18,024 nt of DNA from UBA7477 sp045602925 (lineage in GTDB: Bacteria > Bacillota > Clostridia > Oscillospirales > Ruminococcaceae): the NCBI GenBank assembly GCA_045602925.1, contig JAZSCN010000030.1, positions 1 to 18,024 on the forward strand. The letters are read 5' to 3'. Numbering within the stretch: position 1 is the first letter of the stretch; the number at the start of each line of letters is the position of its first letter. Below are positions 1-7,110 of this stretch, piece after piece. A model generated the notes under the pieces. It was not told where the DNA came from and did not search any database. It saw only the letters and a program-made list of their open reading frames with translations. The position numbers were made by a program, and so were the translations under genes.

Positions 1-118
1 CTAAACCGGAGCGATAAATGGCGTATCCATCTTTACCAAAAAACTTTTCTTTATTTTTCGGAATATAAACTCCTTGTTTAAACTTTTTAGAACGGCCATT
101 TAAAGCAAGTTGTCCCAT
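1..118 (-). CDS. Head-completion protein, T4 gp4-like (5' part only)
   Basis: The gene starts at the ATG at 118-116 and runs off the left edge, so only 39 codons are visible. The visible protein reads MGQLALNGRSKKFKQGVY, continues with IPKNKEKFFGKDGYAIYRSG, and is then cut. The pattern 'lysine-rich start, G-x-Y-x-PKN-x-x-K, G-x-x-x-x-I-YRS' is what I recall for the N-terminus of T4 gp4-type head-completion proteins, which act on filled heads before tail joining. Its ATG overlaps the stop codon of the upstream gene (TAATG), so the two are probably translationally coupled. If the call is right, the phage's structural module should continue to the left. The reading frame is solid; the product rests on this short motif only. 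Confidence 0.65.
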   Translation of the reverse strand, partial: MGQLALNGRSKKFKQGVYIPKNKEKFFGKDGYAIYRSGL

Positions 119-459
119 TACTTAGAAAGAGCTTTATTAACGATTTTTGACCAAGACTCAACTAATTGTTCTTCAGCTACAGGTTTCTTGGTAAATTTAT
201 CTTTAATTTTATTCATTCCTGAAACAGCAAGATGCTTTGCACCTGCTTGAACCACTTTATTTTTAATAAGGTCTTTGCCAGTATTAACTGCTGCCTTTAC
301 TGCACCTTTACCGAATTTCTTAATACCTGCTTTAGCTGCCTTTTTAAAGAGCTTTTTGCCGGCATACTTAAGAAGAGGTTTACCTACAGCACGAAGAACT
401 GCACCACCTGCTGCAGCAACAACTGGAGCTATTTCATTAAGTTGTTTCTTTTTAGACAT
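118..459 (-). CDS. Basic Ala/Lys-rich small phage protein, unknown function
   Basis: This is a 113-residue protein with no family I recognise. After an N-terminal KKKQ it has a hydrophobic Ala/Val/Gly stretch (about residues 9-25). A long Lys/Ala/Gly-rich region follows (about 26-90) with many KK and KA pairs, then a more acidic end with a terminal Trp-containing helix. It has no signal peptide or convincing membrane segment. The composition suggests an amphipathic, nucleic-acid- or membrane-binding protein, possibly packed in the virion. It begins 10 bases after the stop of the ligase-like gene and overlaps the start of the head-completion gene by one base, so it belongs to the same transcript. 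A structural or internal-head role is an inference from position and charge. Confidence 0.7.
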   Translation of the reverse strand: MSKKKQLNEIAPVVAAAGGAVLRAVGKPLLKYAGKKLFKKAAKAGIKKFGKGAVKAAVNTGKDLIKNKVVQAGAKHLAVSGMNKIKDKFTKKPVAEEQLVESWSKIVNKALSK

Positions 460-469
460 ATATTTTTAT

Positions 470-2602
470 TTAAGTAGGTCTTACAAATGCACGTAAAGAA
501 CTAAGTCTAGGTTGCAACTTCATTACCTTTTTATATGCAGTTTCTAAGAACTTAGCTTGCTGCTTTTTAGTTGCTCTAGGAATAGAAGTATCATTATCAA
601 ATTCATCCTTCAAACGTTGCATATCTGCAAGGAAACGAGGAAGCTCTTTCTGATATACTAATTCATAATGTATCTTCGCATCAGGAGCCTTAAGAAGCTC
701 ATAGACTTTTTCACGTTTAACAAATCCCGTAAGCATCTTAAGGAATTCAGCAATTCTATTAAAGAACGCATCTTGAGATTTCCAATATTCCTTTTTCTTT
801 TCTGCCCAGTTGAAATTAGTAGCACCATACTTCTGACCATTTATTTCAAATACGATACCTTCTACTTCAGAATCACTTAATCCTAAAACTGAACCTTTCT
901 TTCTAATTTCACGAGAAAATGCATCGGCAATAGCCATTTGTAATTCCTTGAAGTGCTTCTTACATTCCTTGGTAAGCAATACAGCAGGTTCTTCAAAGAT
1001 ACGATTCATCATATCTGTATCATAATCAATTTCTAATGTGATTTCGCCTGACCATGCAAAATTAGAATCGTCATAAATTTTAAATTCTGGGTTAGAAAGA
1101 CCCTTAAATGCTTTCACAATTTGTTTCTTAACATTTGGTTCAAGTTTAACTAACTGACCATCTGGGGTAATTCCTGAAACATCAAAAACAACCATAGCAC
1201 CAATTCTACCCATTTTCTTAGAGTCATACTTTGTAGCTACAAATGTAATACCAGAATCATCATCAATAATACCTTCATCGTTTACATAGAAAAGTTCACC
1301 TGTAATTTTATACCAGGTATTAGCAGATTTTGCTATTTGTAAAAGATTATTTGCTTCTTGATTTTGGAAATAAAGAAGTGTTTCTCTAAATGATTCTTGG
1401 CGAGTTGCACCAGGGTTAAAGACAACTCCTGAATAAGAAGATTCAATACCAATCTTACCATCATAGCATACTAACCTTACACCCTGACCATCTGCCTTTT
1501 CCGATGCATTAAACTCGCTAAGGTCAAACTTTTTGGAAGAAGTTACTCCTGCATCTTTAAGAGCTTGTAAAAACTCAACAAATTCACTGGCTTTCATCTG
1601 ATGAATCTTTGTCATAGATTTACGAGGACTATCAAATGTAGTAGCAGTTCTTTCATTCAAAGGACTTTGTACATATTCATCAAAGTAGGGAGGATAATCG
1701 ATGCCAGATTTAGTAAGAGATTTGATTGTATTTTTTACAATTGACTTACGCTTATCTGGATATGGAAACTCAGGAGACATCATCGCGTCCCAGATTTCTT
1801 TTGCGCTGATTAAATTTTTAGTAGATGCATTGGGCCCGAAGAACAACTTAGCAATAGCTTCAGGATTATCTTCGATAAGTTTGCGTCCAATTGTCCATTT
1901 ATTAGCTTTGCGTTTTCCGGTTTTAGGAGAAAGGTAACTTTGTTTAATTCGGTAAAGACCTTTCATTCCATTAAAAATAGTACGTTCAAATTCAAGATCT
2001 TCTATTTCACCGGTAAGTTCGTTAGCCTGTTGTTTAAGAGCTTTATAATCAATTTCATTTGCAATCCAATAAAGAAGCTCACCTCTAACTGCACCTTTAT
2101 ATTGTTCTACACTTTGGTGAGGAGAAGCCATACCCCAAGCAGTCATCTTGAGATTATCTGATGGCATAATATCCAGCTGAACAACTTCGCCATCCTGCTT
2201 ACCATCAACACTTTCAATCGGCCAACCAATAGAAACGATTCCTAAACCTTTAAGGAAATTAAACTCGTAACCTAAACGTTCAGCCGCATGAATTAAAAAA
2301 TCATAAAATTCTTTGGTATCTTTGAGGCGGTTTACTTTCATAATAAGTTGCTTATCTACAGCTAAGTCAACATCACCACTAGTGCCACCTGGAAGTTTTT
2401 TACCTGTTGAACCAAGAAGAGCAGTGTTATTTTGACGAATGCCTAATAATGGAAGTAATTTCTTATATACATCTTCCATAGTAGCTGCTACGTTTTCTTG
2501 ATTAATACGAGAAGCATTGCTGATAGCATTTCCACCTTCAGTAATTAAAACGGTCTTAGTAGCTGGTTTATTTAAAATTTTAAAGAGCTCACCAATTAGC
2601 AT
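470..2602 (-). CDS. Nucleotidyltransferase / ATP-dependent ligase-like fusion protein
   Basis: The 710-residue protein carries two nucleotide-transfer domains. Near the N-terminus, GS (64-65) followed by GGTSGDVDLAVD (Asp77 and Asp79) and later VVQLDIMPSD (Asp144) matches the Pol-beta/CCA-adding nucleotidyltransferase fold, with three metal-binding carboxylates. The C-terminal half has ligase-type motifs: SEKADG (Lys369, motif I KxDG), KITGELFY (Glu436, motif III-like), EVEGIVFE (Glu581, motif IV-like) and a following Lys591 (motif V-like). Motif I reads KADGQG, so the usual Arg two residues after the Gly is absent. The frame is open from 2665, but that start lies inside the upstream gene's terminator, so I take the ATG at 2602-2600. 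DNA versus RNA as substrate cannot be told from sequence. It heads the transcript that leads into the structural genes. Confidence 0.8.
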   Translation of the reverse strand: MLIGELFKILNKPATKTVLITEGGNAISNASRINQENVAATMEDVYKKLLPLLGIRQNNTALLGSTGKKLPGGTSGDVDLAVDKQLIMKVNRLKDTKEFYDFLIHAAERLGYEFNFLKGLGIVSIGWPIESVDGKQDGEVVQLDIMPSDNLKMTAWGMASPHQSVEQYKGAVRGELLYWIANEIDYKALKQQANELTGEIEDLEFERTIFNGMKGLYRIKQSYLSPKTGKRKANKWTIGRKLIEDNPEAIAKLFFGPNASTKNLISAKEIWDAMMSPEFPYPDKRKSIVKNTIKSLTKSGIDYPPYFDEYVQSPLNERTATTFDSPRKSMTKIHQMKASEFVEFLQALKDAGVTSSKKFDLSEFNASEKADGQGVRLVCYDGKIGIESSYSGVVFNPGATRQESFRETLLYFQNQEANNLLQIAKSANTWYKITGELFYVNDEGIIDDDSGITFVATKYDSKKMGRIGAMVVFDVSGITPDGQLVKLEPNVKKQIVKAFKGLSNPEFKIYDDSNFAWSGEITLEIDYDTDMMNRIFEEPAVLLTKECKKHFKELQMAIADAFSREIRKKGSVLGLSDSEVEGIVFEINGQKYGATNFNWAEKKKEYWKSQDAFFNRIAEFLKMLTGFVKREKVYELLKAPDAKIHYELVYQKELPRFLADMQRLKDEFDNDTSIPRATKKQQAKFLETAYKKVMKLQPRLSSLRAFVRPT

Positions 2603-2629
2603 ACAAGTTTTATTTAATTTAAGATAATT

Positions 2630-2659
2630 AAAAAACCCCGAAGAATTAACTTCGGGGTT
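2630..2659 (-). terminator. Rho-independent terminator after the 124-aa gene
   Basis: A 10-bp perfect stem, AACCCCGAAG paired with CTTCGGGGTT (2634-2643 and 2650-2659), has a 6-base loop. On the minus strand it is followed by a T-run. It ends transcription from the 124-aa gene and lies just upstream of the start of the nucleotidyltransferase-ligase gene. Confidence 0.9.
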
Positions 2660-2680
2660 AAACACACATAGAAAGAAAGT

Positions 2681-3055
2681 TTATTCTGTAACGCCAATTA
2701 AATCTACTAAACGCTGTACTTTTTCCTGGTCTTCGGATACTACTTCCATATAGTCAAATTTAGTAATATGAGCCATATAAAAACGTTCCTCATCGCTATA
2801 ATCATTAAAGTAACGACCAGTTTTATCAGCGAATTTGTTATTAAGGAAATCACGTGCTATGGTAATAAGTTTGCAACAAGATTTCAAATCACCATTAATA
2901 ACATAAATCTTAAGAAACTGCAGAATACCATTGTTAACCATTTCGATACAGTCATGAGCTTCCTCACGGGTATATGTTAAATCTTTAATATTTTTAGCAT
3001 ATGCAGTGACAAACTCCCAAAGAGATACTCTATATGTTCCTTTTAATACTCGCAT
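2681..3055 (-). CDS. Hypothetical protein, 124 aa
   Basis: I do not recognise this protein. It is soluble-looking and mostly helical by composition. It begins MRVLKGTYRVSLWEF, has a Cys pair in the middle (DLKSCCKLITIARDFL) and ends in an acidic helix (SEDQEKVQRLVDLIGVTE). No membrane segment, signal peptide or catalytic motif is visible. It starts 15 bases after the stop of the 58-aa gene and is followed directly by a strong terminator, so it is the last gene of the 355-aa/58-aa/124-aa transcript. The TAA stop and the coding frame are clear. Confidence 0.75.
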   Translation of the reverse strand: MRVLKGTYRVSLWEFVTAYAKNIKDLTYTREEAHDCIEMVNNGILQFLKIYVINGDLKSCCKLITIARDFLNNKFADKTGRYFNDYSDEERFYMAHITKFDYMEVVSEDQEKVQRLVDLIGVTE

Positions 3056-3070
3056 TGTAATGTTTATTTA

Positions 3071-3247
3071 TTAAAATATCTTAGATACTAAATGGCTAAA
3101 TCCTTGATATATTAAGCCTAATGACATAATTTCACAAAGAATAAAACCACTAACCGTATATAATAGCTCAATCTTTCCAAGAATGGAGCTTTCACTCCAT
3201 TCTTTAGAAAAATCAATATCAGTTAAAAACCAAATTACAGAATTCAT
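3071..3247 (-). CDS. Small membrane protein, 58 aa
   Basis: A short gene easily missed by length cut-offs. Its ATG (3247-3245) overlaps the stop of the upstream 355-aa gene in a TAATG junction, and the next gene starts 15 bases after its stop. This spacing is the best evidence that it is real. The protein begins MNSVIWFLTDIDFSKEWSES and then has one hydrophobic segment (about residues 28-47, LLYTVSGFILCEIMSLGLIY), so it is probably a single-span membrane protein. An 8-bp inverted repeat (3181-3188 and 3195-3202) lies inside the coding sequence without a T-run. Function is unknown. Confidence 0.7.
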   Translation of the reverse strand: MNSVIWFLTDIDFSKEWSESSILGKIELLYTVSGFILCEIMSLGLIYQGFSHLVSKIF

Positions 3248-4314
3248 TACTCTTCCTTTAAGTTATTAAAAATATTAGGAATACCGCGAGAATCTGCATC
3301 TAAATCTATAATCGTACCATTCTTCATATAGGTAATACGAATAATATATGTCTTATCCTCATTAGTAATGACAAGATTCTTTCGGTTACGGTCCCAAGTT
3401 ACAGAGCCGTTTTTAAAATCATCAGGTTTTACAATACTATAAACACCCTTCATGCTGGAACCTCCTGCACTAAGATAATAGTATTTCTTCTCATCATTCC
3501 ATTCAGATGTATCAAATACTAAACTATAATTATTTGTAGACTTAGTTGTTGTAGATTCATCCTCATGGGTGAAAGAACGAGATACATTAAACACAATTCG
3601 ATGAGAAGAATCCTTATTAACCCACTTATCAGTTAAGCTCAAAGCCACCTGAATTTTAAGCAACTTTGCATCACCTTCAAAGGGAACAATTTTTTCTTCT
3701 AATGATTGATTAATAGAGTGCACTAATGGCGGATTATTAACATAATTAGGCTCATGTGTAATCTTCTCTTCAGGGACATCATGCTTATTAATCTTATCCT
3801 TAATCTTATTAAGCAAGTTCATCGTATTAGACTCAATACCAGTTTCAGATGTCTCAGTATCATAACAATTATGAACTAACTTACATACGCTAAGACCCTT
3901 AATTGCAACGAAAGGAGTAAATCTAGGACTACCAGTATTAGTTTCAGGGAACTTAACAATATAAGATGGAATAGGTGTATTACCAAAATCATAGAACGGC
4001 ATTCGAGAATTCAATACCCACTTATTAGATACATCAATATCAACTGCAAGCTGATAATCACACACAATTCCGAGAATGCCGAACTGAACACGGACAGTAT
4101 GGTCACCAATAGGAGTAGCACCAATAAACTTATCAGTGAGAATCATATTGCCATCTTCAGTAACAAACTCAATCAAATGCTTGTTATCATAAACTCGCTT
4201 CAAAGAATCAATAGTTTCTGCGCTAGCAGTATACTGCTTAACAGCAGAATAAACTTCCTGAAGCTCACCGACATTCATAGATGCCAAAAGGCGAATTAAT
4301 TCATTTTTATCCAT
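3247..4314 (-). CDS. Hypothetical phage protein, 355 aa
   Basis: Not recognised. The first 45 residues look helical (MDKNELIRLLASMNVGELQE, then more), and the rest looks beta-rich with many short Ile/Val/Phe-Asp/Asn strands. A charged, probably disordered linker (about residues 160-205) separates two beta-rich halves, and the C-terminal half has Ser/Thr-rich and Tyr-rich strands. No signal peptide, membrane segment or enzyme motif is seen. The composition would fit a structural or virion-surface protein, but that is only an impression. An AGAAC/TATATT element lies directly upstream (4323-4338), and the gene overlaps the next one by one base. Confidence 0.8.
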   Translation of the reverse strand: MDKNELIRLLASMNVGELQEVYSAVKQYTASAETIDSLKRVYDNKHLIEFVTEDGNMILTDKFIGATPIGDHTVRVQFGILGIVCDYQLAVDIDVSNKWVLNSRMPFYDFGNTPIPSYIVKFPETNTGSPRFTPFVAIKGLSVCKLVHNCYDTETSETGIESNTMNLLNKIKDKINKHDVPEEKITHEPNYVNNPPLVHSINQSLEEKIVPFEGDAKLLKIQVALSLTDKWVNKDSSHRIVFNVSRSFTHEDESTTTKSTNNYSLVFDTSEWNDEKKYYYLSAGGSSMKGVYSIVKPDDFKNGSVTWDRNRKNLVITNEDKTYIIRITYMKNGTIIDLDADSRGIPNIFNNLKEE

Positions 4315-4322
4315 ATAGTTTT

Positions 4323-4338
4323 AATATAAAATAGTTCT
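4323..4338 (-). promoter_or_regulatory. AGAAC-TATA promoter-like element before the 355-aa gene
   Basis: On the minus strand AGAAC (4338-4334), five bases, then TATATT (4328-4323). The ATG follows eight bases later at 4314. It is one of nine such elements in this window; the spacing suggests a very short 5' leader. Confidence 0.5.
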
Positions 4339-4347
4339 AAAATAATT

Positions 4348-5127
4348 TTAAGCAATTCTCATAATTTTCTGTTTAGGTACTATCTTCAGATGTATAACCC
4401 CATCATCAGACCAATTATCCCAAACAAATTTCGTATCTTTTTCAAAATGATAATGGCCACAATACCAACGCTTAGGACGATAACGTCTGAGAATCCCTCG
4501 TAATAGTTTCTGTTCATTATCTAAATCCTGAACAAGAAAACCATCCTTTAAGTAACGTTCACAACCGGTTTGTTGCTCTTTGAATATATCATTATGTACA
4601 GGTCCAGTGTGTCCGATAATAAAGTCAATATTCTTTAATCCTTCACCATAATCAATAAAGTCAGGTGGAAGCTCAACTTTATCATATTCAGGCCAGTAAT
4701 TAATACCTTCTTTAAGGTCCACACGATTAAGTGTAACAGCACCAGAAAGGGCAATACCTACATTACCATTGATAGAAATACGGGTATGGCTTCCTATCGG
4801 TCTGAAAGAAAAGAACTTGTTCCAGAAAGGAAGACTATCCCCGACACCCAAATCAAACATTTCAGATTCCCAAAGTTTCGGGTTATCATGATTACCTCGA
4901 ATTACATATGAATTAATGTTACGTTCATAAAGCATCTTATCCAGTTTCTTAAACTGATTATAAGCGGTTTCTTCATCACGAAAATCCATATCACCAAGGA
5001 AAATAAAGGTACAATCTTTCAGCAATTCATCACTTTCAAGCTGTTCTTTAAAAACCTTATAGTTTGTATGTAAATCCCCAACAAGATAAAGGGGTTCATT
5101 ATCTATTTTGATATTGTTTATCAGCAT
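4348..5127 (-). CDS. Calcineurin-like metallophosphoesterase
   Basis: The 259-residue protein has all five blocks of the metallophosphoesterase fold in order: VGDLH (Asp18, His20), LGDMDFRD (Asp46), RGNHD (Asn79, His80, Asp81), IIGHTGP (His173) and CGHYH (His225, His227). These residues bind two metal ions and act on phosphomono- or diesters. The second block reads GDMDF-RD rather than the usual GDxxDRG, a mild variation. There is no signal peptide, so it should be cytoplasmic. The substrate cannot be deduced; phage members of this family include protein phosphatases and nucleic-acid phosphoesterases. The start codon sits only eight bases beyond an upstream terminator hairpin and has no Shine-Dalgarno sequence. 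Confidence 0.9.
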   Translation of the reverse strand: MLINNIKIDNEPLYLVGDLHTNYKVFKEQLESDELLKDCTFIFLGDMDFRDEETAYNQFKKLDKMLYERNINSYVIRGNHDNPKLWESEMFDLGVGDSLPFWNKFFSFRPIGSHTRISINGNVGIALSGAVTLNRVDLKEGINYWPEYDKVELPPDFIDYGEGLKNIDFIIGHTGPVHNDIFKEQQTGCERYLKDGFLVQDLDNEQKLLRGILRRYRPKRWYCGHYHFEKDTKFVWDNWSDDGVIHLKIVPKQKIMRIA

Positions 5128-5131
5128 AAAA

Positions 5132-5154
5132 TAAAAATCCCCTTTCGGGGATTT
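5132..5154 (-). terminator. Rho-independent terminator after the 251-aa coiled-coil gene
   Basis: The stem AAATCCCC/GGGGATTT (5135-5142 and 5147-5154) has a 4-base loop, followed on the minus strand by TTTTTATTTT. The T-run reaches almost to the ATG of the metallophosphoesterase gene at 5127, leaving no room for a separate conventional promoter between them. Confidence 0.9.
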
Positions 5155-5176
5155 AATAATTTAGTTTTTTATTTGT

Positions 5177-5932
5177 TTAGAATCGAACAACTACACGAGT
5201 AGTATTACCATTCACGGTACGCTCAATCTTCGGAGTACAACCAGTAGAATTAACAGTTACATTAGGAGTAACATTAGTCTCTGGCTTAGCCTCTTCTGCA
5301 GGTGCAGCTGGAGCTGGCTTAGCAATCTCAGGTGCCGGTGGTGCGGATACCTCAGGCTGTGTCATCGGTGTATTACTATGCCAATGACCACCACGAATAG
5401 CATCGTTTACAGCATCATTTCGACGCTCGGCCTGACCACGTTCCCATTCGGCCTGCTTAGCAGCCTCTTCAGCCTGAAGAACCTGAGTACGAGCATTAGC
5501 ATCGGCTGTCGTACGAGCAACATCAGCATCAGCACTTGCCTTAGTAGTCGTAGCGGCCGCCTCAGCTTCAGTTCGAACACGACTATTAGCAGCGTCAGTC
5601 TCAGCTCTCAAAAGTTCAAGATGACGTTCATGCTCATCTTCAGCCTTGCTGGAAGCCTTAAAATCAGCACTTACCTCACTGCACCACTTGCTTACTGAAT
5701 TAAAGGTATTGGTAATAACACCACCAAAAATCCACCAACCAATGAGAGCAAGAAGAGCCCACTTAATGAAAGTTCGACACTTCCATACTAGATAACAGAA
5801 ACCAACGAGAATAAGTGTTACAAGAACCTTACCAAAGATTCGTGGATTCTGTGCCTCTGCGAGCTCCTTCTGAAGTTCAGCAACTCGCTTCTCAAGATAC
5901 GCAATGCGTTCTGTATCAGTTTTATCAGCCAT
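5177..5932 (-). CDS. Membrane-anchored Ala-rich coiled-coil protein
   Basis: This is a 251-residue protein of unknown function with clear architecture. It has an N-terminal coiled coil (about residues 5-28, AYLEKRVAELQKELAEAQ) and then two adjacent hydrophobic segments (about 33-50 and 54-73). A long Ala/Glu/Arg-rich helix follows (about 95-178, with AEAAATTTKASADADVARTT). Then comes a Pro/Ala-rich linker (about 190-215), and a C-terminal Thr/Asn/Val tail reading ETNVTPNVTVNSTG and ending RTVNGNTTRVVVRF. The long helix resembles those of phage spanin- or tape-like rods only in composition. It is the second gene after the 69-aa membrane protein, seven bases downstream of its stop, and ends at a strong terminator. 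Its codons look more GC-rich than its neighbours'. Confidence 0.75.
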   Translation of the reverse strand: MADKTDTERIAYLEKRVAELQKELAEAQNPRIFGKVLVTLILVGFCYLVWKCRTFIKWALLALIGWWIFGGVITNTFNSVSKWCSEVSADFKASSKAEDEHERHLELLRAETDAANSRVRTEAEAAATTTKASADADVARTTADANARTQVLQAEEAAKQAEWERGQAERRNDAVNDAIRGGHWHSNTPMTQPEVSAPPAPEIAKPAPAAPAEEAKPETNVTPNVTVNSTGCTPKIERTVNGNTTRVVVRF

Positions 5933-5939
5933 AAATTAA

Positions 5940-6149
5940 TTAATTATTATCAGTATTATCCTTTACTTCCTTAATTACCTTCTTTACAAGATAACCTGTA
6001 CCATAAAGAGCAGCGGCAAGACAAAGTAGAGTAAAACTAAACTTACCAGTCTCCTTATAATTCAGGGTGAAATAATCGCTCGCATCAAATTCCTTAATGG
6101 ACTCCACGAGCTCCTCTGCTTTACGCTTAATGCAATCGTAGTTAATCAT
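5940..6149 (-). CDS. Small single-span membrane protein, 69 aa
   Basis: An N-terminal helical, charged part (about residues 1-35, IKRKAEELVESIKEFDASDY) is followed by one membrane segment (about 37-55, FSFTLLCLAAALYGTGYLVK) and a short Lys/Asp/Asn tail. No family is recognised. The next gene, the two-span coiled-coil protein, begins seven bases after its stop, so the two membrane proteins may work together. An AGAAC/TATAAT element upstream (6173-6186) overlaps the end of the preceding gene. Confidence 0.75.
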   Translation of the reverse strand: MINYDCIKRKAEELVESIKEFDASDYFTLNYKETGKFSFTLLCLAAALYGTGYLVKKVIKEVKDNTDNN

Positions 6150-6172
6150 ATTTTTAATTGGTATACTTTATT

Positions 6173-6186
6173 ATTATATCAGTTCT
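6173..6186 (-). promoter_or_regulatory. AGAAC-TATA promoter-like element before the 69-aa gene
   Basis: AGAAC (6186-6182), three bases, TATAAT (6178-6173) on the minus strand. It overlaps the last codons and TGA stop of the upstream 78-aa gene. The ATG at 6149 is 23 bases beyond TATAAT, so this leader would be longer than most of its class. Confidence 0.45.
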
Positions 6187-6415
6187 GTCTAAAAAATACA
6201 GGTTTATTTTGTTCTTCGTATATTTCTTTACATCTCATAGATGCTTGAGAAACGAGTAGAAAAATAGAACCTATTATTGTTAAAAATGTTAAAGCTCTTA
6301 TAATTACTTCTTTAGGTAATGGAAGTTCATCCTCCTCAACATTAGAAATTTTTATTAAAAAACAAAGAGCTAAAGTTAAAATAAAAATTCCTATCCAATA
6401 TAATAGCCACAACAT
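6179..6415 (-). CDS. Small two-span membrane protein, 78 aa
   Basis: There are two hydrophobic segments, about residues 2-21 (LWLLYWIGIFILTLALCFLI) and 40-58 (ALTFLTIIGSIFLLVSQAS), separated by an acidic loop (VEEDELPLPKE). The C-terminal tail is charged and ends FFRQN. It starts at the TAATG overlap with the 204-aa gene and ends in TGA, one of only two TGA stops among these genes. Function is unknown. Confidence 0.75.
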   Translation of the reverse strand: MLWLLYWIGIFILTLALCFLIKISNVEEDELPLPKEVIIRALTFLTIIGSIFLLVSQASMRCKEIYEEQNKPVFFRQN

Positions 6416-7029
6416 TACAATAGTTCAAGGGGGTTAGATACAAAATTATATATTAAACTTTTGTCAACTTTATAAGGTTTACCTGCTATTATTTGGTTAT
6501 CTTGTAAAATAAATCTAATAAACCCATCTGAGCAAAAGTCTACTCGCTTTAAATCATTAATAGAAAATTTAATAGGTTTAAACTCGGCATCTGGGTGTAA
6601 AATATTATTTTCCAAATCCATACTTCCCATATCTAAAGTATATGGAAAAAAATCGCCACAAGAACACCAACTCCCTAGCCAACCAAGAGGAGGATGATTA
6701 TTCCACTTCTCCCATACTTCACTTAAACTAAGAAGTCTTTCGTCATCCCTTTCATTTACAAAATGGAAAAGATAAGAACCTGTTTGTTTAATATAACTAT
6801 CTAATTTATTTTTAAAATCAGTTATTTCAGATAACGAAAGAATAATATCATAACCTGCATAACCTCGTTCTCTAGCTACTCGGTATGTTTTAGATTCTAA
6901 TTCTGATTCTTCCTTCTGAGAAAGTGTTATATTATTATTGTCTACATAATCTAAAAATAAATCATAAAATTCGTCTCTATGATATTTTCGTTTTTCTAAT
7001 GTATCAATAAACTTATCGGCCAAATCCAT
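6415..7029 (-). CDS. Hypothetical protein, 204 aa
   Basis: Not recognised. The N-terminal two-fifths is charged and helical (DKFIDTLEKRKYHRDEFYDL, and onward). The rest contains a Trp/Cys-rich central patch (HPPLGWLGSWCSCGDFFPYT) and then beta-type sequence (SDGFIRFILQDNQIIAGKPY). The Cys-Ser-Cys pair could bind metal but there is no second pair nearby. No signal peptide or membrane span is seen. It is preceded by an AGAAC/TATAAA element and overlaps the 78-aa membrane protein gene by one base (TAATG). Confidence 0.75.
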   Translation of the reverse strand: MDLADKFIDTLEKRKYHRDEFYDLFLDYVDNNNITLSQKEESELESKTYRVARERGYAGYDIILSLSEITDFKNKLDSYIKQTGSYLFHFVNERDDERLLSLSEVWEKWNNHPPLGWLGSWCSCGDFFPYTLDMGSMDLENNILHPDAEFKPIKFSINDLKRVDFCSDGFIRFILQDNQIIAGKPYKVDKSLIYNFVSNPLELL

Positions 7030-7039
7030 ATATTATATT

Positions 7040-7053
7040 TTTATATATGTTCT
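7040..7053 (-). promoter_or_regulatory. AGAAC-TATA promoter-like element before the 204-aa gene
   Basis: AGAAC (7053-7049), three bases, TATAAA (7045-7040) on the minus strand, with the ATG at 7029. It directly follows the terminator of the upstream repeat-protein gene, which supports a fresh transcription start here. Confidence 0.5.
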
Positions 7054-7060
7054 AATAAAA

Positions 7061-7090
7061 AAAGAAGGTACAGTTTCTTGTACCTTCTTT
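7061..7090 (-). terminator. Terminator after the 494-aa repeat-protein gene
   Basis: A perfect 12-bp stem, AAAGAAGGTACA/TGTACCTTCTTT (7061-7072 and 7079-7090), has a 6-base loop and flanking A and T runs on both sides. It could stop transcription from either strand. Its natural position is 20 bases after the stop of the 494-aa gene. Confidence 0.9.
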
Positions 7091-7110
7091 TTTTATTATT
7101 GTAAAAACTT

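Noticed and set aside
2603..2665. 21-residue N-terminal extension of the nucleotidyltransferase-ligase
   Set aside because: It is encoded by the terminator hairpin of the upstream gene; the ATG at 2602 follows the hairpin and gives a sensible start.
3181..3202. 8-bp hairpin considered as a terminator
   Set aside because: It lies inside the coding sequence of the 58-aa gene and has no T-run on the minus strand.
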